Shown here: positions 9,281 through 15,636 of the stretch, in pieces | Layout of the letters: each line of letters begins with the position of its first letter | Numbering within the stretch: the stretch's first letter is position 1 | Origin: Rhizobium etli 8C-3 | Lineage (GTDB): Bacteria; Pseudomonadota; Alphaproteobacteria; Rhizobiales; Rhizobiaceae | Reading direction: 5' to 3' | Assembly (NCBI RefSeq): GCF_001908375.1 | Contig: NZ_CP017241.1 | Location: forward strand, 1,987,001-2,051,000 | DNA: 64,000 bases | Notes under the pieces: model-generated | Told to the model about the DNA's origin: nothing | What the model saw: only the letters and a program-made list of their open reading frames with translations | The model's database searches: none | Made by a program: the position numbers and the translations under genes

Positions 9281-9431
9281 TTTGTCTTGTTCAAGTTTTC
9301 CCAACAGTGCCACAAAGCCTTGGAACAAGGTTTTTTCGGCTTTTTCATTGCCACCCTTTCCCGTGCTTTGCCGCTCCACCCCACTAATTTGGGATGCAGG
9401 CGGGGTAGCGAAAGGATTGGTTGGGGGCATC

Positions 9432-9518
9432 ATGCTGACGGATGTCCAAATCAGGAAGGCCAAACCGGCGGACAAGCCTAAGAAACTTCCTGACAGCGGC
9501 GGGCTCTATATCGACTAG
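9432..9518 (+). pseudogene. tyrosine recombinase (P4-type integrase) remnant, first 28 codons
   Basis: The peptide MLTDVQIRKAKPADKPKKLP, continuing D-S-G-G-L-Y-I-D, is the start of the arm-DNA-binding domain (DUF4102) of P4-like phage and island integrases, which are about 400 residues long. The frame stops at TAG after 28 codons and no catalytic domain follows. Position next to the tRNA 3' end is the classic place for such an integrase. I read it as the relic of a lost island or prophage. Confidence 0.75.
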
Positions 9519-9537
9519 ATCATTGAAAGCGAAAAGC

Positions 9538-9569
9538 CGTCGGCATTCGCGCCGACGTCGACGTTTTTT
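9538..9569 (+). terminator. intrinsic terminator
   Basis: Stem CGTCGGC/GCCGACG (9538-9544 with 9551-9557), then TCGACG and a run of six T. It lies just after the integrase remnant, and may end transcripts from the tRNA-Ser side. Confidence 0.5.
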
Positions 9570-9592
9570 CACCTGCCTGTGAGTGCTACCGG

Positions 9593-9931
9593 CTAAAAAT
9601 CGAAATAGAGGGTCACTCCCGACCGCCGATGATAGCCGTAATAGTCAGGATAGCCGCCATAGTACCGAGGGTAGCCATAATACGTCGGATAACCGCGGTA
9701 CCCATATGGGCGATAGTAGCAATTGCCGTAGTAACGGCAGGAACGGTAGGCGTATCGCCGGTTCCAATAGCGATCCGAACGCCAATGACCATGGTGCCGG
9801 TGTTTGACCTGCACCACATCGCCGGTTTGCACTTGTTCTGCTTTCGGCACAAAAACCGGCACGGCGTTTACCGGTAAGGCGAAGAATGCAGCCATGCCTA
9901 CGGCTGCGAGGGCGGATAAGAGCTTTTTCAT
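9593..9931 (-). CDS. secreted tyrosine/glycine-rich protein of unknown function
   Basis: A 112-aa protein with a clear signal peptide (MKKLLSALAAVGMAAFFALP, cleavage after VNA). The mature part has a short charged stretch with KHRHHGHW, then a Tyr/Gly/Arg-rich tail built of short YYG, YGY and YPR units up to the C-terminal LYFDF. Small secreted proteins of this composition are frequent in Rhizobiales; the function is unknown. GGAGGAG lies six to eight bases before the ATG. A promoter candidate lies directly upstream. The strong composition bias makes homology assignment unsafe. Confidence 0.75.
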   Translation of the reverse strand: MKKLLSALAAVGMAAFFALPVNAVPVFVPKAEQVQTGDVVQVKHRHHGHWRSDRYWNRRYAYRSCRYYGNCYYRPYGYRGYPTYYGYPRYYGGYPDYYGYHRRSGVTLYFDF

Positions 9932-9954
9932 CGTGAACTCCTCCTCGCCGACCA

Positions 9955-9983
9955 TCATAGAACCATCGAGCCTGAACCGCCAA
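9955..9983 (-). promoter_or_regulatory. possible sigma-70 promoter of the Tyr/Gly-rich protein
   Basis: On the minus strand TTGGCG (9983-9978) and CTATGA (9960-9955) are separated by 17 bases, close to the rhizobial CTTGAC/CTATAT pattern. The start codon at 9931 leaves a leader of about 17 bases. Confidence 0.45.
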
Positions 9984-10191
9984 TGAACGTTGCGTGTGCC
10001 GCGAACTTTGCGCTTTTTTTGCGGAGTTCGCGCGTCAAAGGCACGCTCGTATCTTGCGATGAGGCCGCGAGGCAACAAAGTTTAATTCAAATGCGTAGGC
10101 CGCATTCGACGGTTTTTGATACTAATGCCGGAAATTTGCCGGCACGTTGATCGAAAGCGCCTTGCGCGGCCTCGGCTGGATTGAACGTTAG

Positions 10192-11163
10192 TCACTCCAC
10201 GAGCAGGGACAAAAGCTTTATCTTTGACATCAGATTGCTAGCAATGAGCGAAGCGATGCTGACAATGATGATTGTGATTAGCACCCGTGCGATGGAAGAC
10301 GGCGCAAAAACGGTTTGAACCAACCACAGGAACAATAGGTGGATACAGTACGATCCGAGCGTCTTCTCGCCAAGCTTCGCAATGGTGTCTGGCACGCGGC
10401 GTTGACAACCAAGGGCCAGAAAAAAAATCCCGACGGCGTAAGGGATGGTTGACATGAAATAATTGATGTCAGTTGTGGGCGGCACTTGGAAATAGCGCCA
10501 CAATAAAAAGCTCTCGAGGCACTGAAGCAGCAATCCGGCCGATGCAATTGCGACAGACTGCTTTATCGTCAACGAAAGGTCGGACTTGCCGATCCAATAG
10601 CCCATCGCGATGAAGATGCAGCCAAAAAACGGTCCGTCGCGGAAGTTCCAGTGTATTGGCCCTTCCATATTCAGTTCCACGAAGGGCACTCCCAGGAAGT
10701 AGAGCAATATACCGGCGACGAGTGCTCCGCTTTTGCCTGACACCTTCAGACAAAGAGCGAATGTGACGGCGCTCACGCCTAAAGACGGCAGGAACCAAAG
10801 ATGGTAAGCGGGAACGCCTTCGACGAGAAGCTGCCGGACTCCCATAATCCCGCTATTGCCAAAAAGGAGTTCATGCGCCAGCAGGTATATGAGCAGCCAT
10901 CCGACAAACACAGGGAGAAGCCGGATAAGATAAAGCTTGGCCACGGGAACCAAGTACAGGGGTTTCCTGCTGAGAAAGTATCCTGCCACAAGAAAGAAAT
11001 AGGGGACTGCGAAACGTGGAACGAGCAAGAAAAACTCTGTTGCACGGGGCCCGATGTAATAGCCGCGCGCGTGAGCTGCGACAACAGCGACAAAGGAGAC
11101 GACCCGAAACAAGTCGATGCCCATATGACGTTTGGGACTCAACACATTCGTTGGCTGGCTCAC
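10192..11163 (-). CDS. acyltransferase family 3 membrane protein
   Basis: A 323-aa integral membrane protein with about ten hydrophobic segments. The N-terminal MGIDLFRVVSFVAVVAAH contains the R and the H near the first helix that are typical of OafA/NodX/OpgC-type acyltransferases, which O-acylate surface glycans or lipids from the cytoplasmic side. The GTG start at 11163 (VSQPTNVL) is chosen because AAGGAG lies eight bases upstream; an internal ATG at 11124 is less well served. It is alone, in an otherwise loosely packed accessory region, with long flanking gaps. The acceptor molecule is unknown. Confidence 0.78.
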   Translation of the reverse strand: MSQPTNVLSPKRHMGIDLFRVVSFVAVVAAHARGYYIGPRATEFFLLVPRFAVPYFFLVAGYFLSRKPLYLVPVAKLYLIRLLPVFVGWLLIYLLAHELLFGNSGIMGVRQLLVEGVPAYHLWFLPSLGVSAVTFALCLKVSGKSGALVAGILLYFLGVPFVELNMEGPIHWNFRDGPFFGCIFIAMGYWIGKSDLSLTIKQSVAIASAGLLLQCLESFLLWRYFQVPPTTDINYFMSTIPYAVGIFFLALGCQRRVPDTIAKLGEKTLGSYCIHLLFLWLVQTVFAPSSIARVLITIIIVSIASLIASNLMSKIKLLSLLVE

Positions 11164-11564
11164 GGCAGGAACTCCTTGGATGCCGATATCGTCGGCCCAA
11201 TCGGCTGAGTCAAAAAATCTGGTTGCGATAGACTGCAGCGCATTCGCTTCGTCTCGGTGGCGCGCCCCGATGCCGGGAAAAGCTCCACTTCGCATGTGCA
11301 ATAACTACCGGAATGCCGTAAAGGTGTCGAGGCCGGATACAACGCTGAGGCGATCTTATATCGCACGCTGCTTTCGTGTCGGTTGATGAAATTGGCTGTC
11401 GTTAGCGGTCATGGGGGGCGCTGGTCGCAACCGGGAACATTCCACCACCTCGGATGTTCGACGGAGTGGATCGCGCAGCCAAGATCTCCTGTAACCGTGC
11501 TCAGCCCTTGCACGAGGCTGTGCGGTCCGCCTCAATTCCTCGGGCATCGGTATGTAAGCGTACA

Positions 11565-11590
11565 GAAACCATAAGCCAGTATCATGCGTT
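11565..11590 (+). promoter_or_regulatory. EcfG-like promoter of a small-RNA candidate (one mismatch)
   Basis: GAAAC (11565-11569), 17 bases, CGTT (11587-11590). Compared with the alphaproteobacterial EcfG/RpoE2 consensus GGAAC-N16/17-CGTT there is one mismatch in the -35 box. Transcription would start near 11597, directly before the hairpin at 11599. Confidence 0.5.
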
Positions 11591-11596
11591 CATCTT

Positions 11597-11661
11597 CTGA
11601 ACGTCTTCCGACGTTCCTCTTCGTCGTCAACAACTAGCCCCGATTTCGTCGGGGCTTTTTT
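11597..11661 (+). ncRNA. candidate stress-induced small RNA, about 65 bases
   Basis: The region reads as a compact non-coding RNA. A perfect hairpin GAACGTC-TTCC-GACGTTC (11599-11616) is followed by a pyrimidine-rich single-stranded stretch CTCTTCGTCGTCAACAACT. An intrinsic terminator then closes it: AGCCCCGA (11636-11643), loop TTTCG, TCGGGGCT (11649-11656), six T to 11661. The predicted start from the EcfG-like promoter falls two bases before the first hairpin. No coding frame fits. I do not recognise a named sRNA family. Confidence 0.6.
11636..11661 (+). terminator. intrinsic terminator
   Basis: A perfect eight-pair stem AGCCCCGA/TCGGGGCT with a five-base loop, followed by six T. It belongs to the small-RNA candidate, since no gene precedes it on this strand. 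Confidence 0.8.
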
Positions 11662-11995
11662 GTCTGAAGGAGCGAATGTGATTATTCGAACATGCCCTGC
11701 GAGTGGTTTGAAGCGATGCACGCGGCGATGGTTCGTTGAACCGTTGCGCTGTCTCGATGCTAGGAAAACCTAGCGATGCCTTTTCTGTCCACACTCGTGG
11801 CAACTCCACAAATGCTCCGACGCTTCCCGCGTCTTTGGCGAGAAGAGACTTCTTCGGCTTCAGAGGAGCCATCAGTCCATTCAGCATTCTTGAAGGGGAA
11901 AACTTGCTCAGTAGCGGTGCACCGGCGTACTATCCACGTTTCGCGAGCCTGCCCCTGCGCTCAGCCGAGGTAGGGCCCGGCGAGGGAGGTTTGTC

Positions 11996-12466
11996 ATGAG
12001 AATTGCATCGATATTCGCGACCGGCTTGATCGGATTATGTGGGATGGCTTCCTTTGCTTCGGCAGGGGGTACGCACACATTGGTCACTCCCGATGATGTG
12101 CAGTGGGGCCAGGCTCCTAAGGTGCTCCCCACCGGAGCAGAAGCGGCGGTCCTGTTCGGCGATCCCAGCAAGGAGGGCCTCTTTGCCCTCCGGATCAAGG
12201 TGCCAGCGGGCTATGCGATCCCGCCGCACACGCATCCTGTGCATGAAGTGGTCACAGTCATGTCAGGGACCATCAATATCGGAATGGGCGAAACCGCCGA
12301 TCCAAGCGCCGCCAAGGCACTGCCTGCAGGCAGTTTCATCGCGTTGCCGCCGGGCACGGCGCATTTTGCTCGCTTCGACGAACCGACGGTCATCCAAATT
12401 ACGACGATTGGGCCATGGGCAATCAAGTATATCAATCCGGCTGACGATCCACAGAAGTCGCAATAG
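11996..12466 (+). CDS. secreted cupin domain protein
   Basis: A 156-aa protein with a signal peptide (MRIASIFATGLIGLCGMASF, cleavage near ASA-GG). A single cupin barrel follows, with IPPHTHPVHEVVTVMSG (two His plus a Glu typical of metal-binding cupin motif 1) and the second motif around PPGTAHFARFDEPT (His). Small periplasmic cupins of this kind are usually metal-dependent or ligand-binding, with unknown substrates. GGGAGG precedes the ATG. It stands alone, with a strong hairpin downstream. Confidence 0.82.
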   Translation: MRIASIFATGLIGLCGMASFASAGGTHTLVTPDDVQWGQAPKVLPTGAEAAVLFGDPSKEGLFALRIKVPAGYAIPPHTHPVHEVVTVMSGTINIGMGETADPSAAKALPAGSFIALPPGTAHFARFDEPTVIQITTIGPWAIKYINPADDPQKSQ

Positions 12467-12491
12467 CCCACCCCTCGGTTAATGGCCAACT

Positions 12492-12516
12492 GCCCCACCG
12501 CCGAGGGCGGCGGGGC
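12492..12516 (+). terminator. GC-rich hairpin after the cupin gene
   Basis: GCCCCACCGCC and GGCGGCGGGGC can form an eleven-position stem with one A-C mismatch around a short loop. No T-run follows, so termination at this site is uncertain. Confidence 0.4.
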
Positions 12517-12778
12517 GTCATTAACAAAAGTTGGCGATAAGGCCATCTCCACCATATCTGTTTTGCTCGCGAATCTGCCTCGGAATTTCGATCGCGGCCC
12601 TTAAGGATGGGCGTTCGCAACAAATCGGCCAGCCGGGATGGGATGGGCTCCAACAAGCTCGTCACAAGTGCGGTTCTAGGCGGCGAACAAAGGGCTGACG
12701 CTCACAAAAAAGTTCAAGAAAGAAATTAGAGACAGGGCCGGGCCACAGGTTCGCGCTGCACTCATTCCGTGCAGCGGA

Positions 12779-12804
12779 GGAACTATATCCTTGCCGGCAG
12801 CGTT
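12779..12804 (+). promoter_or_regulatory. EcfG (RpoE2) general stress promoter of the DUF1236 gene
   Basis: An exact GGAAC (12779-12783), 17-base spacer, CGTT (12801-12804). The CGTT end lies 32 bases before the ATG of the DUF1236 gene. This is the consensus of the alphaproteobacterial general stress response ECF sigma factor. Confidence 0.8.
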
Positions 12805-12835
12805 TTACCGCCACACTGAAATCTTGGAGGATAAC

Positions 12836-13123
12836 ATGAAAAAACTGGTCATCTCTGCCGTATCGCTGTTTCTGTCGCTGGGGGGTGCCGCGGTCGGGCA
12901 GACAGCGACGGTCACCGTTCCCGGCGAGGTCAGAACCTATGTTCTTGAGCAGCAATCGCCGTCGGTCACGTTTGAAGGCGATGTTGCAGTCGGTACGACG
13001 CTTCCTGACACGGTCGAGATCAACACCATCCCCGATCAGCCTGAATACGGTTATGTGGTCGTCAATAAGAAGCGCGTGCTCGTCAATCCCAATACCCGCG
13101 CGGTGATCGAGGTCATCGAATAA
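12836..13123 (+). CDS. secreted DUF1236 protein
   Basis: A 95-aa exported protein: signal peptide MKKLVISAVSLFLSLGGAA with cleavage near VGQ, a middle part with PGEVRTYVLEQ, and a C-terminal DUF1236 element (YGYVVVNKKRVLVNP, then TRAVIEVI). DUF1236 proteins are small periplasmic proteins of Rhizobiales with no known activity. GGAGG precedes the ATG, and an exact EcfG promoter lies upstream. The expected control is therefore the general stress response. Confidence 0.85.
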   Translation: MKKLVISAVSLFLSLGGAAVGQTATVTVPGEVRTYVLEQQSPSVTFEGDVAVGTTLPDTVEINTIPDQPEYGYVVVNKKRVLVNPNTRAVIEVIE

Positions 13124-13506
13124 ATTTGAAGCACTGCGGGCCCCCCACGGGCGGGCCCGCGCTTCCCCCGTGCCAATCCACCAGGGACTATTGCCGGTCT
13201 TGAGAGGCGTATGCCGGCCGCGCTGATGAAGACAGCTCAAAATGGCTACTTTGCGAGCAATGCCGAGAAACACGGGCCGACGTGACTATTTGGGTTTGCA
13301 GTACTGCGCCAGACGTGACGTATCGATGCTCTCAAGGAGAGGCAATTGGCGGCCGAAGAACCTGGTATCCCCTTATTAGCCCTTGGTCGGCGCCTATTTT
13401 ACGATCGGTTACTGAAATCCGTGCCGCCCTGCATTCTGCTACACTCTCTCGCGGAACAGAACTTCATGGCTATCCGTTGAAAGGATCGCCAAGGAGATTG
13501 CACATT
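13124..13506. other. gap between DUF1236 and DUF982 genes
   Basis: A GC-rich inverted repeat GCGGGCC/GGCCCGC at about 13137-13162 may end the DUF1236 transcript; no T-run follows. The EcfG promoter of the next gene is at 13453-13478. Nothing else was recognised. Confidence 0.55.
13453..13478 (+). promoter_or_regulatory. EcfG (RpoE2) general stress promoter of the second DUF982 gene
   Basis: An exact GGAAC (13453-13457), 17-base spacer and CGTT (13475-13478). The CGTT end is 29 bases before the ATG at 13507. Confidence 0.8.
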
Positions 13507-13752
13507 ATGAGCTCGGACATCTGGGAACGCAGCATCGAGTTGATCGACTGCAACGATCATTTCCGCACCGTCAAAAATACAAGAGAAGCCGTTGCGTTTC
13601 TGATGACGTCTTGGCCCGATCATAAGGGGCCTGCATATGCGGCAGCTCGGAAGGCCTGCCTTCGAGCGCTCGAGGGCGAAAAGCCGGAGATAGATCCTCA
13701 GACCGCTTTCATCGCAGCAGCAGCGGAATCCGGAATTTTGAGGGCCAACTAA
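13507..13752 (+). CDS. DUF982 domain protein, stress-promoter copy
   Basis: An 81-aa DUF982 protein, same length as the copy at 8608 but clearly diverged. It keeps the family landmarks: a TSWPDHKGPAYAAARKACL core and the C-terminal FIAAAAESGI. AAGGAG lies about eight bases before the ATG; earlier in-frame starts lack such a site. The exact EcfG promoter just upstream indicates induction in the general stress response. Function unknown. Confidence 0.83.
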   Translation: MSSDIWERSIELIDCNDHFRTVKNTREAVAFLMTSWPDHKGPAYAAARKACLRALEGEKPEIDPQTAFIAAAAESGILRAN

Positions 13753-14108
13753 ATCGCTCATGCAGCGCCCCGGATGCTCATAGATTCCGGCGCACCGACC
13801 GGCGCGATGCGGCCATAGACGTCCTGTGATATGCAAACTCGCACTGCCGGGCGTTCCGGCCTGCCGGGCTCAAATGTCTTTTCTGTCCATAACTCGTGGC
13901 GGACGCTCGCTCCTCTGGGTTTTCAGCAGAAAGCAGACACGCCGAACCCTCCCATATCCCAATATCTTACGATATCCGGTCTCATTGGCGCCCTATAAGA
14001 GTTGTATGTCCTTGAGCGCCTGGCGGGCGCTCGGATTTGAGCGGGTCGTGGCGTCGGCGGGGGCGCAAGCTTCGACCCGCTCTTTCTTTCTATCAACGGA
14101 GCGCGCCC
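13753..14108. other. gap with two hairpins and a dispersed repeat
   Basis: Holds the second copy of the 22/23-base repeat (13878-13900) and the paired hairpins at 14014-14032 and 14039-14082. No coding sequence was recognised. Confidence 0.5.
14014..14090 (+). terminator. double hairpin with T-rich tail, terminator or leader structure
   Basis: The first hairpin is GAGCGCC/GGCGCTC (14014-14020 with 14026-14032). The second is a perfect ten-pair stem GAGCGGGTCG/CGACCCGCTC (14039-14048 with 14073-14082) with a 24-base loop, followed by TTTCTTTC. It could end a transcript from upstream or act as a leader for the 39-aa ORF that begins at 14109. Confidence 0.4.
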
Positions 14109-14228
14109 ATGTTTTGGGATTTCATCACGATCGCAGCGATTTTCGGCGGCTTCTTTCTTGTGCGAGAGGCACAAACCGTGCTCGCGAAAGCCCGCCTGTC
14201 GAACTGGAACAGCTTCACCTTCCGATGA
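14109..14228 (+). CDS. possible small membrane protein, 39 aa
   Basis: The peptide begins MFWDFITIAAIFGGFFLV and then turns polar (REAQTVLAKARLSNWNSFTFR), giving one N-terminal membrane helix and a short basic tail. GGAG lies ten bases before the ATG, and the frame sits just behind a double hairpin. A second frame of 50 codons starts at 14225, overlapping the stop by the ATGA arrangement; it is not supported further. No family was recognised, so this could be a chance frame. Confidence 0.4.
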   Translation: MFWDFITIAAIFGGFFLVREAQTVLAKARLSNWNSFTFR

Positions 14229-14711
14229 AGGACAAGGAAGCGACAGCTGGATTTTCAGGCGCCCGAAAATTGCTCCAATCCTATATCGCTGTGGTTGTGG
14301 TGTCGTTGCTGGGAGAACAGCTCGATCCTCTCAGCGACACCGTTTCCAGTTTTCAGAGTACGACTGGATCGCTGTGAGATCGCAGCTTGGATCACCTCGC
14401 GGTGACGTTATCCACCGGTCGGCATTAAAGGCAGCCGTTTTATCCAAACTTCGCAGTTAACCGCCTGTAATATTTAGCTTGCCCACCAAAGCGAATGATC
14501 TATCCTCAAGAATCACAGGGCTGCGTAGAAATGTGCAACGAGAGTTCGCGAAAGTCGCCGGGTTTTGCAGTTCCTGCCCTCCCCGGCCTGTTTCTTTGTA
14601 GTTAGCTTGTTTATTTCACATACCCGGTAACACTGCCGCTACCCTGATACTGTAAGGAACGTTTCTGCAGGTTTTGCGTTCATTTGTTGCTTCTCTAGGA
14701 GGGAGATCACC
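14229..14711. other. gap before the GlsB/YeaQ gene
   Basis: Apart from the EcfG promoter at 14656-14680 nothing specific was recognised. A 50-codon frame at its left end (14225-14377) lacks support. Confidence 0.5.
14656..14680 (+). promoter_or_regulatory. EcfG (RpoE2) general stress promoter of the GlsB/YeaQ gene
   Basis: An exact GGAAC (14656-14660), 16-base spacer, CGTT (14677-14680). The CGTT end is 32 bases before the ATG at 14712. Confidence 0.82.
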
Positions 14712-14966
14712 ATGGAAGGCGAAGGCGTAGGTTGGATTGCGGCGATTATCATCGGCGGTGTCGCCGGCTGGCTCGCCGAAAAATTCATGCACAGCAATAT
14801 GGGCCTGCTCATGAACATCGTTCTCGGCATTGTCGGCGCGATCGTTGCTAATTTCATTCTCGGCGTACTGAATATCCAGCCGCTCGTAGGCTGGCTCGGA
14901 TACCTGATCACCGGTTTCGTGGGCGCTTGCGTTCTTATTGCGCTCGGACGCCTCGTGCGACGTTGA
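14712..14966 (+). CDS. GlsB/YeaQ/YmgE family stress membrane protein
   Basis: An 84-aa, very hydrophobic, glycine-rich protein with three membrane segments. It has the family pattern GWIAAIIIGGVAGWLAEK near the N-terminus and GIVGAIVANFILG in the middle. Members (transglycosylase-associated family) are widely stress-induced; no enzymatic activity is established. AGGAGGG precedes the ATG. The exact EcfG promoter upstream and a hairpin terminator downstream make it a single-gene stress unit. Confidence 0.9.
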   Translation: MEGEGVGWIAAIIIGGVAGWLAEKFMHSNMGLLMNIVLGIVGAIVANFILGVLNIQPLVGWLGYLITGFVGACVLIALGRLVRR

Positions 14967-15013
14967 TTTAATCGTGGAAAAGCCGGAACTCCCGCTCCAG
15001 GCTAATAAATCGA

Positions 15014-15056
15014 GAGACTGGAACATCGGATATGATGTCCCAGTCTCGTTTGCTTC
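15014..15056 (+). terminator. hairpin terminator after the GlsB/YeaQ gene
   Basis: A fourteen-position stem (15014-15027 with 15034-15047) with one A-C mismatch and a six-base loop, followed by GTTTGCTTCTT. The interrupted T-run makes it a moderate terminator. The DUF883-like gene converges on it from the other side. Confidence 0.55.
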
Positions 15057-15136
15057 TTGCCCGGCCTGAACTTTTGTTCGAAAAAACGCAGAAAGCTTGC
15101 GCGTTTCGGGCTTTTCTTGCGTCGATTGCCGTCGTT

Positions 15137-15418
15137 TCAGCGGCGGCTCATGAGGCCGAAGAGGTAGGCAATGCCAGCGGTTACGGCGAGTGCGAAGATT
15201 GGCTCTTCACGCACTTTCTCGCGCACGCGCTCGGTCAACACTGACGCCTCGTCGGTAACAGCGGTCTTTGCGCCCTGCCCCAAGGCAACGACGCTCTCGG
15301 ACAGCCGTGCCAAATCCTCGCGCAACGCGGTGACTTGAGCCGAAAGATCGTCTGCTGCGATTTCCGCCTTCACGCGGGCGCCCGTGGTTTGTCCGGAGGC
15401 GGTCTTGAGTTCGGCCAT
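15137..15418 (-). CDS. DUF883-like (ElaB/YqjD-type) membrane-anchored protein
   Basis: A 93-aa protein with a polar, helical, probably coiled-coil N-terminal part (LSAQVTALREDLARLSESV) and one C-terminal membrane helix (FALAVTAGIAYLFGLM) ending in SRR. This layout is that of the ElaB/YqjD/DUF883 proteins, which are inner-membrane tail-anchored and stress-induced; in E. coli they associate with ribosomes. GAGGAG precedes the ATG (MAELKTASG). An exact EcfG promoter lies upstream on the minus strand. Confidence 0.82.
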   Translation of the reverse strand: MAELKTASGQTTGARVKAEIAADDLSAQVTALREDLARLSESVVALGQGAKTAVTDEASVLTERVREKVREEPIFALAVTAGIAYLFGLMSRR

Positions 15419-15449
15419 TGTCAGCTCCTCTTTTTGCGGATGCGGCTTC

Positions 15450-15474
15450 AACGACGTGAGGGCCGAAAGGTTCC
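15450..15474 (-). promoter_or_regulatory. EcfG (RpoE2) general stress promoter of the DUF883-like gene
   Basis: On the minus strand GGAAC (15474-15470), 16 bases, CGTT (15453-15450). The distance from CGTT to the ATG at 15418 is again 32 bases. Confidence 0.82.
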
Positions 15475-15636
15475 GTTCACCGCTCCATTTCTTGAACGAG
15501 ATCGCCTTCCAGGACGTTCGCCGGCACCTGCCATGTTTTCGCGCGCGGGCGCTTCATTTCCTTACGCGTTTGTTCTAAGGAACGTCGAAAGCTTTGCCCG
15601 TGAAAGGGCGAAATATAATGCGAGGTTTGCGTTTCG

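Larger units (their letters stand above)
11164..11995. other. 832-base gap holding a small-RNA candidate
   Basis: No protein gene was recognised on either strand. The stretch 11565-11661 contains a promoter-hairpin-terminator unit (separate entries). A 22-base segment at 11780-11801 recurs with one inserted base at 13878-13900. A weak sigma-70-like pair, TTGCTC (11904-11909) and TACTAT (11928-11933), could serve the cupin gene. The rest shows nothing recognisable. Confidence 0.6.
12467..12835. other. gap between cupin and DUF1236 genes
   Basis: Contains the hairpin at 12492-12516 and the EcfG promoter at 12779-12804. No further gene or repeat was recognised. Confidence 0.6.

Noticed and set aside
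14225-14377. 50-codon frame overlapping the end of the 39-aa ORF by ATGA
   Set aside because: The overlap is attractive but there is no family and no strong ribosome site; kept as a note only.
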